From assembly GCA_021203205.1 (NCBI GenBank), contig JAJQBQ010000006.1, forward strand, positions 9,184-57,713: 48,530 nt of DNA, given 5' to 3'. This stretch comes from Lachnospiraceae bacterium. GTDB taxonomy: Bacteria > Bacillota > Clostridia > Lachnospirales > Lachnospiraceae. Shown piece after piece: positions 19,138-26,633 of the stretch. The number at the start of each line of letters is the position of its first letter. Position 1 is the first letter of the stretch. Below the pieces are notes generated by a model, which did no database searches, was not told where the DNA came from, and worked only from the letters and a program-made list of their open reading frames with translations. A program made the translations under genes and the position numbers.

Positions 19138-20718
19138 TCACACAACCCCTTCCACCAGAACTTTATCTCCAAGAACAATTTCCCTGATGCCGCGAGTCTT
19201 CTTCTTATTAAAATTGAAACTCAGCATATAGCCCTTTTTCATATGAAAATAATCCAGATAACCGGACAGCTGCTTCTCGCCACGCTCATTATACGAGTTT
19301 CCGCGCCATATCTTCAGCTCCAAAATATTTTGCTCTCCCCGATAAAAAATCACAAGATCCATGCGCTCGCTGTTCCTGGTCTGGGGCTCTATGCTGTAAT
19401 TCCCTATTCCATTAATGATCGGTTTTAAAAACAGAAGGAAATATTTTCTTCCTGCTTTTTCCAGAAACTCCTCGTCCTCTTCCCCATAAACTTCGCTAAA
19501 TGTCTCAATAAACTTCTCCATGATCCTTCGGATATCAAGATGACCACCGACGATAAAGCGGTTTCTTTCTTCCGCTCCAACCGCATATAATTTATTACCG
19601 GTAAACTCCTCAGATATAAAATGATTGTACAGCACTGACTCAAAAATCCGGTTCGCGATCACAACTGTCTCGTTTTCGTTGCGTATAAAGCCAAACATCG
19701 CAGCGTCTTTTATATAGGATGCTGTCGATGCATACAAAACTGTCTGACCGTTGAATAATACTTCCTGTAAAAGAGACCTAAGCTCCGGATATTTCACCAG
19801 CTTCCCCATCATGGACTCATACAACGGGTTGTCTTCTTTTATTACTCTTTTTATGGCTTCCCGTATGCCCTGCTCCGTCCATGCATCTGCCTTCTGCGGA
19901 AACTCGTCGCTCCCGGGAAGTTCTTCATCTGTGATCTTACATATATCTGAGACAAGATATGGATATCCGGATGTATATTCAAAAATCATGTCAGCAACAC
20001 TTTGAATATTCATGCCCGTGTGATAGTCAGACTCGTAATCTTTCAGCATCCCGACAATGTCATTCGCAGAAAAATACATATCCAACTTAAATTTTGCCGC
20101 AATGTTCCACGGGCTGTTTTCCTTATGCTCATCCTCAGGACGTATTTTACGTTTAATGCTCCGCACATCGTGCACTCCAGCCAGAACCACAGACTGAAAT
20201 GTCGGTACATTATAGCGGTTCAGATACTCTGCCCTGATCTGTGCAAGAAAATCCAAAAAAATCTGATTATTAGTTGCCGTATCGACTTCATCAATCAGAA
20301 GAACGATTGGTCTGTCTGAAGCTGCACACCAATCCTCAAATATCTGAAACAGCCTCTGCAACGAAAGAAGAGTTTCCTTCCCCATCATAAGTGCTGTCAT
20401 CTGCTCCCGGATGTCTTCCGGAAAATTTCGGAAAACTCGCAATATCGCGCTGGATAAAGACATCACAAACTTTGTCTCATTTTCATAGGCATAAGACCCC
20501 AGCTGCTGAAAATCCAAAGACACCACGTAGTAATCTTCCTTTAAATAGGTCGACAATGCCCGAAGTGTTGTCGTTTTTCCGTACTGTCTGGCACGGTTGA
20601 TCGTGAAATAATCACCTTCATCTACCATGGCTTTAATTGCCTCGAGGCGCGAAGTCAAATCCACCATGTAGTGTTTTTCAGGTATGCATGCACCGTATGT
20701 GTTAAATTTTTTCGCCAT
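19138..20718 (-). CDS. AAA-ATPase / PD-(D/E)XK nuclease-like protein (copy 2, divergent subfamily)
   Basis: The 526-residue protein begins MAKKFNTYGACIPEKHYMV. Its P-loop variant is RARQYGKTTTLRAL (near residue 43) and its Walker B strand is PIVLLIDEVDTA. The C-terminus has the nuclease-like pattern RMDLVIFYRGEQNILELKIWRG followed by a helix with GEKQLSGYLDYF. It differs from the copies at 15314 and 31339 in carrying Thr rather than Ser in the P-loop and belongs to another branch of the same group. A GAGGGG ribosome site lies 9 bp upstream of the ATG. It is divergent from the Fic gene with about 277 bp between. The molecular role of the family is unproven. Confidence 0.85.
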   Translation of the reverse strand: MAKKFNTYGACIPEKHYMVDLTSRLEAIKAMVDEGDYFTINRARQYGKTTTLRALSTYLKEDYYVVSLDFQQLGSYAYENETKFVMSLSSAILRVFRNFPEDIREQMTALMMGKETLLSLQRLFQIFEDWCAASDRPIVLLIDEVDTATNNQIFLDFLAQIRAEYLNRYNVPTFQSVVLAGVHDVRSIKRKIRPEDEHKENSPWNIAAKFKLDMYFSANDIVGMLKDYESDYHTGMNIQSVADMIFEYTSGYPYLVSDICKITDEELPGSDEFPQKADAWTEQGIREAIKRVIKEDNPLYESMMGKLVKYPELRSLLQEVLFNGQTVLYASTASYIKDAAMFGFIRNENETVVIANRIFESVLYNHFISEEFTGNKLYAVGAEERNRFIVGGHLDIRRIMEKFIETFSEVYGEEDEEFLEKAGRKYFLLFLKPIINGIGNYSIEPQTRNSERMDLVIFYRGEQNILELKIWRGNSYNERGEKQLSGYLDYFHMKKGYMLSFNFNKKKTRGIREIVLGDKVLVEGVV

Positions 20719-20877
20719 TTCATTTCACCCCTCATTCCGTTTCGTTTTTTATGATCTAGCATCATACTATAAACTCGAGTGTAAAACAAGAGTTGGATTG
20801 AATAAAATTTCAATAAAAGCTATTTTCAGGAAAACTCACAAATCCTCTGAAACAGCTATAGCTGATCATTTGATTGA

Positions 20878-20960
20878 CTTATTGGGGAGCATTTTGTCCA
20901 TTTTTTTTGCATATTTGCTCCCCAATAAGTGTTGACTATTGGGAAACATTGTGATATATT
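20878..20960 (+). promoter_or_regulatory. Fic gene promoter with a 14-bp inverted repeat just upstream
   Basis: TTGACT (20932-20937) and TATATT (20955-20960) have a 17-bp spacer. Directly upstream, CTTATTGGGGAGCA (20878-20891) and TGCTCCCCAATAAG (20916-20929) are a perfect inverted repeat. A partial third copy (CTATTGGGAAA) overlaps the spacer. This spacing suggests an operator, although the inverted repeat could also be a terminator or a mobile-element trace. Confidence 0.6.
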
Positions 20961-20995
20961 GAGGCTAATAATTGTTCTTTAAGAAAGGAAAAGCA

Positions 20996-21940
20996 ATGGC
21001 AGCACAATACAATGAAATACAGGAATTACTCAGACGCCGTGCCGATCTTCATGCAAGGCTGAATTTAATGCCCTATGACGGTACCCCTGAAATCAAAGAG
21101 CGAGGTGACGAAAAGTACCTCTATGTCAGAAAGCGTGTGGCAGGTAAGCAGACCTCCACATATGTTGGTACGTACACGGAAGAACTTTATAATCTTCTTC
21201 TTCGCAACGCCAGAGAAACCCGCGGAATTCGCAAAGAGCTTCGCAGCATCGAAAAACAGCTTGCCGCTGCCGGATATTCTGAGGATGAGCTTCCTGCCGC
21301 AGTCATAACCAGCATTTCATTTGCAAGGGCAAATATGAAGATGAATATCTATGATCAGGCCGTTTTGGAAGGCGTTGCAACCTCTTTCCCCCAAACGGAA
21401 GAAATCCTGGAAAACGGCAAAGTTTCCGGCATGACCGCTATGGACGTACAGAAGATTTTGAATCTGAAGCATGCATGGGAATTCATTCTTGACCGGGATG
21501 TAATTGCCTGCCGCTGTGACTACTATATGCTCTGCCATATAGCAAGACTCGTCAATGAAGGCTTTTTTGAGAATGGCGGTCGCATTCGCGGGGTTCCCGT
21601 TACCATAGGCGGTTCATCCTATATTCCACCTCTGCCTATTGAGGTGGATGTAAAGGATCGAATTCGGGAAATTGTCGATGTTACCGATGATGCTGTCAAC
21701 ATTGCTATTAAACTGTGCTTGTATTGCATGAAGACACAGATATTCCTGGATGGAAATAAACGGGCTTCTGTCATTTTCGCGAATCACTATCTTATCGCGC
21801 ATAGCGGCGGTTTCCTTGTGATTCCCGAAAACCATGTGCCGGAGTTCAAACAACTTCTTGTAAAATACTATGAGGGCGAAAATATCTCGGTTATTGCTGC
21901 TTTCATGAAAAAAAACTGTTGGAAAACGATGCAGTCCTGA
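20996..21940 (+). CDS. Fic family protein with Gln in place of the catalytic His
   Basis: The 314-residue protein has an N-terminal helical region with YLYVRKRVAGK and TYVGTYTEELY, then a Fic core. The Fic loop reads TQIFLDGNKRAS. The anion-binding DGNKR part is intact, but the position of the canonical HPF histidine, the catalytic base for AMP transfer, is Gln. I recall similar Gln variants in other Firmicute Fic proteins but cannot verify this here. Activity may be lost or altered. The ATG at 20996 is preferred over an upstream in-frame TTG because of the AAAGGAAAAG site. It stands alone behind its own promoter and inverted repeat. No antitoxin gene is adjacent. Confidence 0.85.
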   Translation: MAAQYNEIQELLRRRADLHARLNLMPYDGTPEIKERGDEKYLYVRKRVAGKQTSTYVGTYTEELYNLLLRNARETRGIRKELRSIEKQLAAAGYSEDELPAAVITSISFARANMKMNIYDQAVLEGVATSFPQTEEILENGKVSGMTAMDVQKILNLKHAWEFILDRDVIACRCDYYMLCHIARLVNEGFFENGGRIRGVPVTIGGSSYIPPLPIEVDVKDRIREIVDVTDDAVNIAIKLCLYCMKTQIFLDGNKRASVIFANHYLIAHSGGFLVIPENHVPEFKQLLVKYYEGENISVIAAFMKKNCWKTMQS

Positions 21941-22009
21941 AGGTAAAAATATTTCAGTAGAATTTTAAGCCCACATATGCTATACTGTCACTCGCTGATG
22001 AAGATATGA

Positions 22010-22028
22010 AACGGTTCGCGTTGACTTC
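22010..22028. repeat. Member of the short AACGCGAAGCGTT palindrome family
   Basis: AAACGGTTCGCGTTGACTT is the reverse of the AAGTCAACGCGAAGC-type repeats seen near 26494, 30663 and 39098. It lies in the leader of the glycine-rich protein. Confidence 0.4.
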
Positions 22029-22093
22029 AGCTTTTGACCTTGGCGTCAGAACTTTGTCCGGCGAACGTATGAATTAGGAAACGGAGGTACTTT

Positions 22094-23104
22094 ATGGGAA
22101 GAGCTGGTGGCGGAGGCGGCGGTGGCGGCCGCAGTTCCGGTGGTGGAGGCGGCGGTGGCCGCAGTTTTGGCGGGGGTGCCGGTGGTGGCGGAAGTCGCGG
22201 CGGTTTTAGCGGCGGCGGAAGAGCCGGCGGATCTGCGGGAAGACCGGGCGGCAGTCCGGCGGGAAGACCCGGTGGCCCGGGAGGTCCGGGAGGCCCCGGC
22301 GGATGGGGTCCGCGTCCCCCAAGAAGAGGCTGGCGCGGCTGGTTCCCGTTCTGGGGTGGCGGATACTATGGCGGCGGTGGCGGATGCGCGGGCTGCGGAT
22401 CCGGCATGATCATCTTTGTGATTGTTTTTCTGATCATCTTTCTGTCCGCCATATCGTCCGGATTCCGGTCCTGTTCCTCGGGTGGCGGCACGGAGGTGAT
22501 TATTTCCGATGTCACGACAAGTACGGTGGAGCGTGAAAAACTGGCCGACGGCCTGGCCACATTTGACGAATATTATCTGGATGAACTGGACTGGATTTAT
22601 GACGAAAATGAGCTTTACTCCGGCATGAAGACATTCTACGATGAGACCGGTGTCGCACCGTTCCTCTACCTGACGGACAACATCGACGGCGACTATGACC
22701 CGGACGAGGATACCATTGAGACCGCTCTGAACGATTTCTACGACGAGCATTTTGACGATGAGGGGCATCTCCTGGTGCTGTTCATGGAAGATGAAGATGG
22801 TTACTGGCAGAGATATTACATCGTAGGCTCCGCCGCGAAAGCGGTGATGGATGACGAGGCCTGTGAGATTCTCATGGATTTTCTGGATGCCTACTACTAT
22901 TCCGATCTGGAAGATGAGGAATATTTCTCCACAGTTTTCGAGAAGACGGCCGAGCGCATCATGTCGATCACCTCATCGGATTCATCGGATAATTCTTCCT
23001 CTTCGTCGACTGTTTTCGTGGCCGTTGTCATCGTGGTTGTGGTTATTGTGGTTGTATGGATGGTGGTAAGATATATGAGAAAGCGTCAGCGAACGCAGGT
23101 ATAA
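22094..23104 (+). CDS. Membrane protein with Gly-rich N-terminus and TPM-like domain
   Basis: The 336-residue protein starts with about 100 residues of Gly, Arg, Ser and Pro in simple repeats (GGGGGRS, GGPGGPGG). A membrane segment (about 104-124) and a TPM-like domain (about 145-285) follow; the latter has YDETGVAPFLYLTD, FDDEGHLLVLFMED and YYIVGSAAK. A Ser-rich linker and a second membrane segment (about 305-327) with a basic end complete it. TPM domains are found in envelope-associated proteins and may have phosphatase activity. A CGGAGG site precedes the ATG. The facing neighbour at 23277 also has a low-complexity N-terminus before membrane segments. Confidence 0.78.
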   Translation: MGRAGGGGGGGGRSSGGGGGGGRSFGGGAGGGGSRGGFSGGGRAGGSAGRPGGSPAGRPGGPGGPGGPGGWGPRPPRRGWRGWFPFWGGGYYGGGGGCAGCGSGMIIFVIVFLIIFLSAISSGFRSCSSGGGTEVIISDVTTSTVEREKLADGLATFDEYYLDELDWIYDENELYSGMKTFYDETGVAPFLYLTDNIDGDYDPDEDTIETALNDFYDEHFDDEGHLLVLFMEDEDGYWQRYYIVGSAAKAVMDDEACEILMDFLDAYYYSDLEDEEYFSTVFEKTAERIMSITSSDSSDNSSSSSTVFVAVVIVVVVIVVVWMVVRYMRKRQRTQV

Positions 23105-23163
23105 AAACGATCCGTCAGAGCGGCCTTCCGCGGTGATTTCTACGCGGATATAAAACGTGCGCG

Positions 23164-23221
23164 CCGGACGCACATTCAAAAGGGAGCCAGTAGAACTGAC
23201 TCCCTCAAGTGTACGTCCGCA
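23164..23221. terminator. Two-level hairpin between convergent genes
   Basis: GGGAGCCAGT and ACTGACTCCC (23182-23204) form an inner stem. CCGGACGCACA and TGTACGTCCGC can form an outer one. It stands between genes converging from both sides and fits a bidirectional terminator. Confidence 0.55.
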
Positions 23222-23276
23222 AACGCACACCCCAATTGATATATACTATGCCACTACCCGGCAGAATATGATTTCT

Positions 23277-24353
23277 TTACAGGGTTCCTCCGCCATCACT
23301 CACCCCGCCGTTATCCGGATAAAAGTAGTAGTAATACGCGTTTCCGTCATCGTCAAAATACAGGTTATCGCCGCCGTAGATGCCATAAGAATCATCGTCA
23401 TAATAACCATATCCGCCGCCGTAGAAATACTCTTCCATACGCTCAAGCATTTCTTCTTCCGACAGATTTTGCCAGTCGTCTCCGAGAACCTGATTCAGGT
23501 AACTGTAGCTGAACAGCATCATACCGCCGAGCAGAATATTCAGTACCAGGCCGATAATCGCACAGACCATGCCGCCGGTCGCCATGCCGCTCTGTTTCGT
23601 CTTCTTCGTCTTCACGGAAAAAACAATCGCCACAATCGCCATGACAATGTCCGCAACGACTGCAAAGAAGAACCCGCCTATTCCCCCACAGCAGCCGAAG
23701 CACAGGAATACGATGGAAAGAATGCCGAGTACGAGAGACGCGATCTCTTTTCCCTCTCTCTTTCCCTGGTTGTTGTTCCACTGAGAATCATTATAGCTGC
23801 CGCCATAACCTCCTCCGCCGTAGCCCTGGCCGGACCACTGACCGTTCTGATCGCCGGAGTTCCACTGGCCGCCGCTGTTTCCGTTCTGTCCATTCCACTG
23901 ACTACCGGAACTTCCCTGGCTGCTCCACTGACCCTGCGAGCCATTCGAGCCGCTGTTCTGACCGCCGTTTCCCCACTGGTCATAATAGCTATTCTGCGAA
24001 CCGGAATTTCCGCTCCATCCCTGGCTGCCCTGAGAACTGTTTCCATTGGAAGTTCCATAACTGTCCCGAGAGCCATTGCCGTTCTGTGCACTGTCGGATG
24101 CCTTCTCCCAGCGCGGGCTGTCGTCCGCAGCCTGCTGCCAGCTGTAAGTCGTGCTCCCCGCACTGCCGGAAGTCGCTTTTCCGGTAAACTCATCACTTTC
24201 AAGCTCTTTTTCATACTGCTGCCAGATGTATCCGGTCTGCGAAGCATCTCCTGCTGCGCCGGTCTCCGTGTTTTCGGAACCTGTTTCCGAACTTCCACCG
24301 TAACCGGTGCCGCTGTCTGCTCCTTCCATAATTGTAAAATACTTACTTCTCAA
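23277..24353 (-). CDS. DUF4190-like membrane protein with Gly/Ser/Gln/Asn-rich N-terminus
   Basis: The 358-residue protein has about 200 residues rich in Gly, Ser, Gln, Asn and Trp (SGSQWNGQNGNSGGQWNSG and variants). Two hydrophobic blocks follow (ASLVLGILSIVFLCFGCCGG and GMVCAIIGLVLNILLGGMM) with a basic KTKKTKQSG loop between, the DUF4190 pattern. An acidic, Tyr-rich tail ends it. I place the start at TTG 24353 because AGGAGGAGAT lies at proper spacing before it; an ATG at 24329 is the alternative. The longer open frame starting at 24395 would overlap the promoter. Function unknown. The N-terminus looks prone to slippage. Confidence 0.75.
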   Translation of the reverse strand: MRSKYFTIMEGADSGTGYGGSSETGSENTETGAAGDASQTGYIWQQYEKELESDEFTGKATSGSAGSTTYSWQQAADDSPRWEKASDSAQNGNGSRDSYGTSNGNSSQGSQGWSGNSGSQNSYYDQWGNGGQNSGSNGSQGQWSSQGSSGSQWNGQNGNSGGQWNSGDQNGQWSGQGYGGGGYGGSYNDSQWNNNQGKREGKEIASLVLGILSIVFLCFGCCGGIGGFFFAVVADIVMAIVAIVFSVKTKKTKQSGMATGGMVCAIIGLVLNILLGGMMLFSYSYLNQVLGDDWQNLSEEEMLERMEEYFYGGGYGYYDDDSYGIYGGDNLYFDDDGNAYYYYFYPDNGGVSDGGGTL

Positions 24354-24392
24354 CGTGTATCTCCTCCTTGTGTAAGCTTGTGTTATTTTCGC

Positions 24393-24421
24393 CATTCTAT
24401 TCTATTTCCGTAAAAATTTCA
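24393..24421 (-). promoter_or_regulatory. Promoter for the DUF4190-like gene
   Basis: On the minus strand TTGAAA (24421-24416) and TAGAAT (24398-24393) are separated by 17 bp, about 40 bp before the chosen TTG start. Confidence 0.5.
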
Positions 24422-24776
24422 ACAATAGTATTGTAAAATTTTCTTAAATCGTTATAAAGCGGTTATTTCCCCGGTATTTAAAATTTAGCCTTGTGAAGAA
24501 TATGATATCTATGATAATATACTGGCTGATTTTTTCGTCAACCGGATTTTATTTTTAATACCGCTGTTTACGGGCGGCTTACGTGATTCCATAAATCCAC
24601 GTCGAGAGAAATCAATGAAGCGAGTTCTCTTCATTGCTCAGTAAGAAGACTTATTGGCTCACAGGAGATAACTGCGCAACAGTCACCGCCCCACAATACA
24701 CCGATTTGAATACTCTTCGCGATTTGATTTTCAATTTCGTGAAATGTCTTGTTTCCATAAAAGAAAGAGGATACCC
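24422..24776. other. Structured intergenic region upstream of asparaginase
   Basis: No gene is seen. The segment about 24590-24690 holds imperfect hairpins. Read on the minus strand, part of it (GGTGACTGTTGCGCAGTTA) closely matches a hairpin inside the element at 30834-31024 (GGTGACTGCTGCACAGTCA). CTTATTGGCTCAC also matches CTTATTAGCTCAC of that element. It is probably a relic or mosaic member of the same family. Confidence 0.5.
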
Positions 24777-26021
24777 ATGAAAAAAATCCTGATGCTTTTT
24801 ACCGGCGGCACCATCGCCTCCGTGAAGACGGAGCGGGGTCTCGAGCCGCTGCTCACCGCGGAGCAGATGTTTCGCTATCTTCCCGACATCCGCCAGGATG
24901 TGCAGCTTTCTTCCATGCAGGTGTGCAACCTCGACAGCACAAACATGGATTATGTACAGTGGCAGAACATTGCCCGCGCCATCGAAGAAAACTATGATGC
25001 CTTCGACGGCTTCGTGGTCTGCCACGGCACAGACACCATGGCCTACACGGCTGCGGCCCTGTCCTACCTGATCCAGAACAGTGCGAAGCCGATCGTGCTG
25101 ACCGGTTCGCAGCAGCCGATTCAGATGGAGATCACCGATGCCAGAAAGAATCTTCAGGACAGCATCTGCTACGCCGCGGATGAGGATTCCCACGGCGTCT
25201 GCCTGATTTTCGACGGGAAGGTCATCATCGGGACGCGGGCCAGAAAAGTCATGAGCTTCTCCTACCACGCGTTTTCCAGCATTAATTTCCCGGAGATCGC
25301 GTCCATGCAGTTCGGGGATATCGTACGATATATTCCCTGCACAAGGCCCAAGCCTCAGGAATCCTGTTTCCATCCAAAAGACGCTCTGAGTAATTCCGAA
25401 ACCAGACTTCCGTCAGTTTCAGATTCCAACTCCCGGCTTTTCACTAACTCGAACTCTCAAAACCGATTTTCATTCGCTTCGGGTTTTATCGGTTCTTTCG
25501 GTTCTGTCAAATCTGTCGGCTCTGCCGATTCTGTTGATTCTGTCAGCTCTATCAGTTCCTCCGCGTCACATGAAACACCTTCTGTCAGGTCCTCCACGAT
25601 TTTCTACCACCGCATGAACCCGAAGGTGTACCTTCTTAAACTCACCCCGGGCATCCGCCCGCTGGTTCTGCCCGCCATCTTCGAGGCCTACGACTGCATC
25701 ATCGTGGAGAGCTTCGGCGTGGGCGGCCTGCCGGACAGCATCGTGGACGAGTTTTGTGATCTGATGAATCAGTATCCGACAGGCTCCAAAATTGTCATTA
25801 TGACGACGCAGGTCACCTACGAAGGGAGCAACGTGTCCGCCTATGAAGTCGGGCGAAGACTGAAGGGGAGATTTCCCTATCTCGAAGCCTGCGACATGAC
25901 CATCGAAGCCGTGTTCGCGAAAATCATGTGGATTCTGGGGATGGAGGGGCTCTCTTTTGAGGAAATTGAGGAATTATTTTACCGTGAAATCAGTTACGAC
26001 ATTCTTGTCCCGCGGCGGTAA
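24777..26021 (+). CDS. Type I-like L-asparaginase with a Ser-rich insert
   Basis: The 414-residue enzyme hydrolyses asparagine to aspartate and ammonia. It shows MKKILMLFTGGTIASV (first catalytic Thr), VVCHGTDTMAYTAAALS (second Thr and Asp), and LTGSQQPI. The C-terminal half resumes with HRMNPKVYLLKLTPGIRP and IVESFGVGGLP. Bacterial type I enzymes are about 325-340 residues. The surplus is a block at about 198-283 rich in Ser, Asn, Phe and Val, with short repeats (SVGSADSVDSVSS), inserted between the two domains. The ATG at 24777 has an AGAGG site. The stop codon TAA is formed by the first bases of the palindromic element that follows. Confidence 0.9.
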   Translation: MKKILMLFTGGTIASVKTERGLEPLLTAEQMFRYLPDIRQDVQLSSMQVCNLDSTNMDYVQWQNIARAIEENYDAFDGFVVCHGTDTMAYTAAALSYLIQNSAKPIVLTGSQQPIQMEITDARKNLQDSICYAADEDSHGVCLIFDGKVIIGTRARKVMSFSYHAFSSINFPEIASMQFGDIVRYIPCTRPKPQESCFHPKDALSNSETRLPSVSDSNSRLFTNSNSQNRFSFASGFIGSFGSVKSVGSADSVDSVSSISSSASHETPSVRSSTIFYHRMNPKVYLLKLTPGIRPLVLPAIFEAYDCIIVESFGVGGLPDSIVDEFCDLMNQYPTGSKIVIMTTQVTYEGSNVSAYEVGRRLKGRFPYLEACDMTIEAVFAKIMWILGMEGLSFEEIEELFYREISYDILVPRR

Positions 26022-26185
26022 CTATTCACAGCCCCAGCTCGAAGTTTCGCGAAGCGACACTTCTTTACTCGCAGTGTCCGCGTTCAAACAAATCGACTAC
26101 GATATAGGGAATGACGCGTCAGAAAAAAATCGCGAGGCGATTTTATTTCATCTCGTCCAGGAGGCGGTGGCTGTGAATAGTAACC
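26018..26185. repeat. Palindromic intergenic element with ~20-bp inverted termini
   Basis: GGTAACTATTCACAGCC (26018-26034) and GGCTGTGAATAGTAACC (26169-26185) are inverted repeats with one mismatch. The flanks CCGCGG / CCGCGG extend the symmetry. The 168-bp element holds inner hairpins such as AAATCGCGAGGCGATTT. It abuts the asparaginase gene and supplies its stop codon. Confidence 0.75.
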
Positions 26186-26213
26186 CGCGGATATAAAATA
26201 ACGTTAATAAAAC

Positions 26214-26242
26214 TTGACAAAACCTCTTATAATGTTTAATAT
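26214..26242 (+). promoter_or_regulatory. Strong sigma-A-type promoter without an obvious gene
   Basis: TTGACA (26214-26219) and TAATAT (26237-26242) have a 17-bp spacer in AT-rich DNA. The nearest downstream protein gene on this strand is more than 11 kb away. Confidence 0.7.
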
Positions 26243-26248
26243 TACAGA

Positions 26249-26436
26249 ATTTAACCAAGCAGGACGATGCAGGATCTGAATCTTAAAACAAGGAAACGAG
26301 CGAGTCAGTCATGAGAAATATGAGTCTGGCGTTCGCGCTGGAGATGTGATTTACGGCACCTGTCTTCACTTTACCTGCCTTACTAAAAAAGCAAAAGCTC
26401 TTAAGAAGTGGCGCGAACCGCTTCCTAAGAGCTTTT
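26249..26436 (+). ncRNA. Possible small RNA of about 190 nt
   Basis: The segment runs from a strong promoter to a stable hairpin (26393-26436) and lacks a convincing protein gene. Two tiny frames (15 and 12 codons) are present, neither with a good ribosome site. A longer frame on the same strand (about 50 codons, reading GVRAGDVIYGTCLHF near its middle) lacks a start and crosses the terminator. It matches no RNA family I recognise (not SRP RNA, tmRNA or RNase P). A decayed small gene is the main alternative. Confidence 0.35.
26393..26436. terminator. Bidirectional terminator hairpin downstream of pheT
   Basis: AAAAGCTCTTAAGAAG pairs with CTTCCTAAGAGCTTTT. The minus-strand side has the better T-run (TTTTGCTTTTTTA), so it likely ends the pheST transcript, whose last gene stops about 200 bp earlier. 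The plus-strand side would end the possible small RNA. Confidence 0.8.
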
Positions 26437-26493
26437 AAATTATTCTGATCCAATCTGCCTGACAAATTCTTTATACTACAAAAATTCCCCAGA

Positions 26494-26612
26494 GTTAACG
26501 CGAAGCGTTCACTCTTGTTAACGCAAAGAGTTCACTCCGGCTAACATGCAAGCACATGAGTCAGGTTACACGGGACTTAAGCGACTTTCTGCTAACGCAA
26601 AAAACATTCACT
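26494..26612. repeat. Three short palindromic repeats downstream of pheT
   Basis: GTTAACGCGAAGCGTTCACT (26494-26513), GTTAACGCAAAGAGTTCACT (26517-26536) and a third diverged copy (26590-26612) lie just beyond the pheT stop. The first is nearly self-complementary. The same motif recurs at 22010, 30663 and 39098. Confidence 0.6.
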
Positions 26613-26633
26613 TCCGTCCTTAAAACCCTGCTA

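Noticed and set aside
26283-26465. 60-codon minus-strand frame over the terminator downstream of pheT
   Set aside because: It reads through the terminator stem and lacks a ribosome site.
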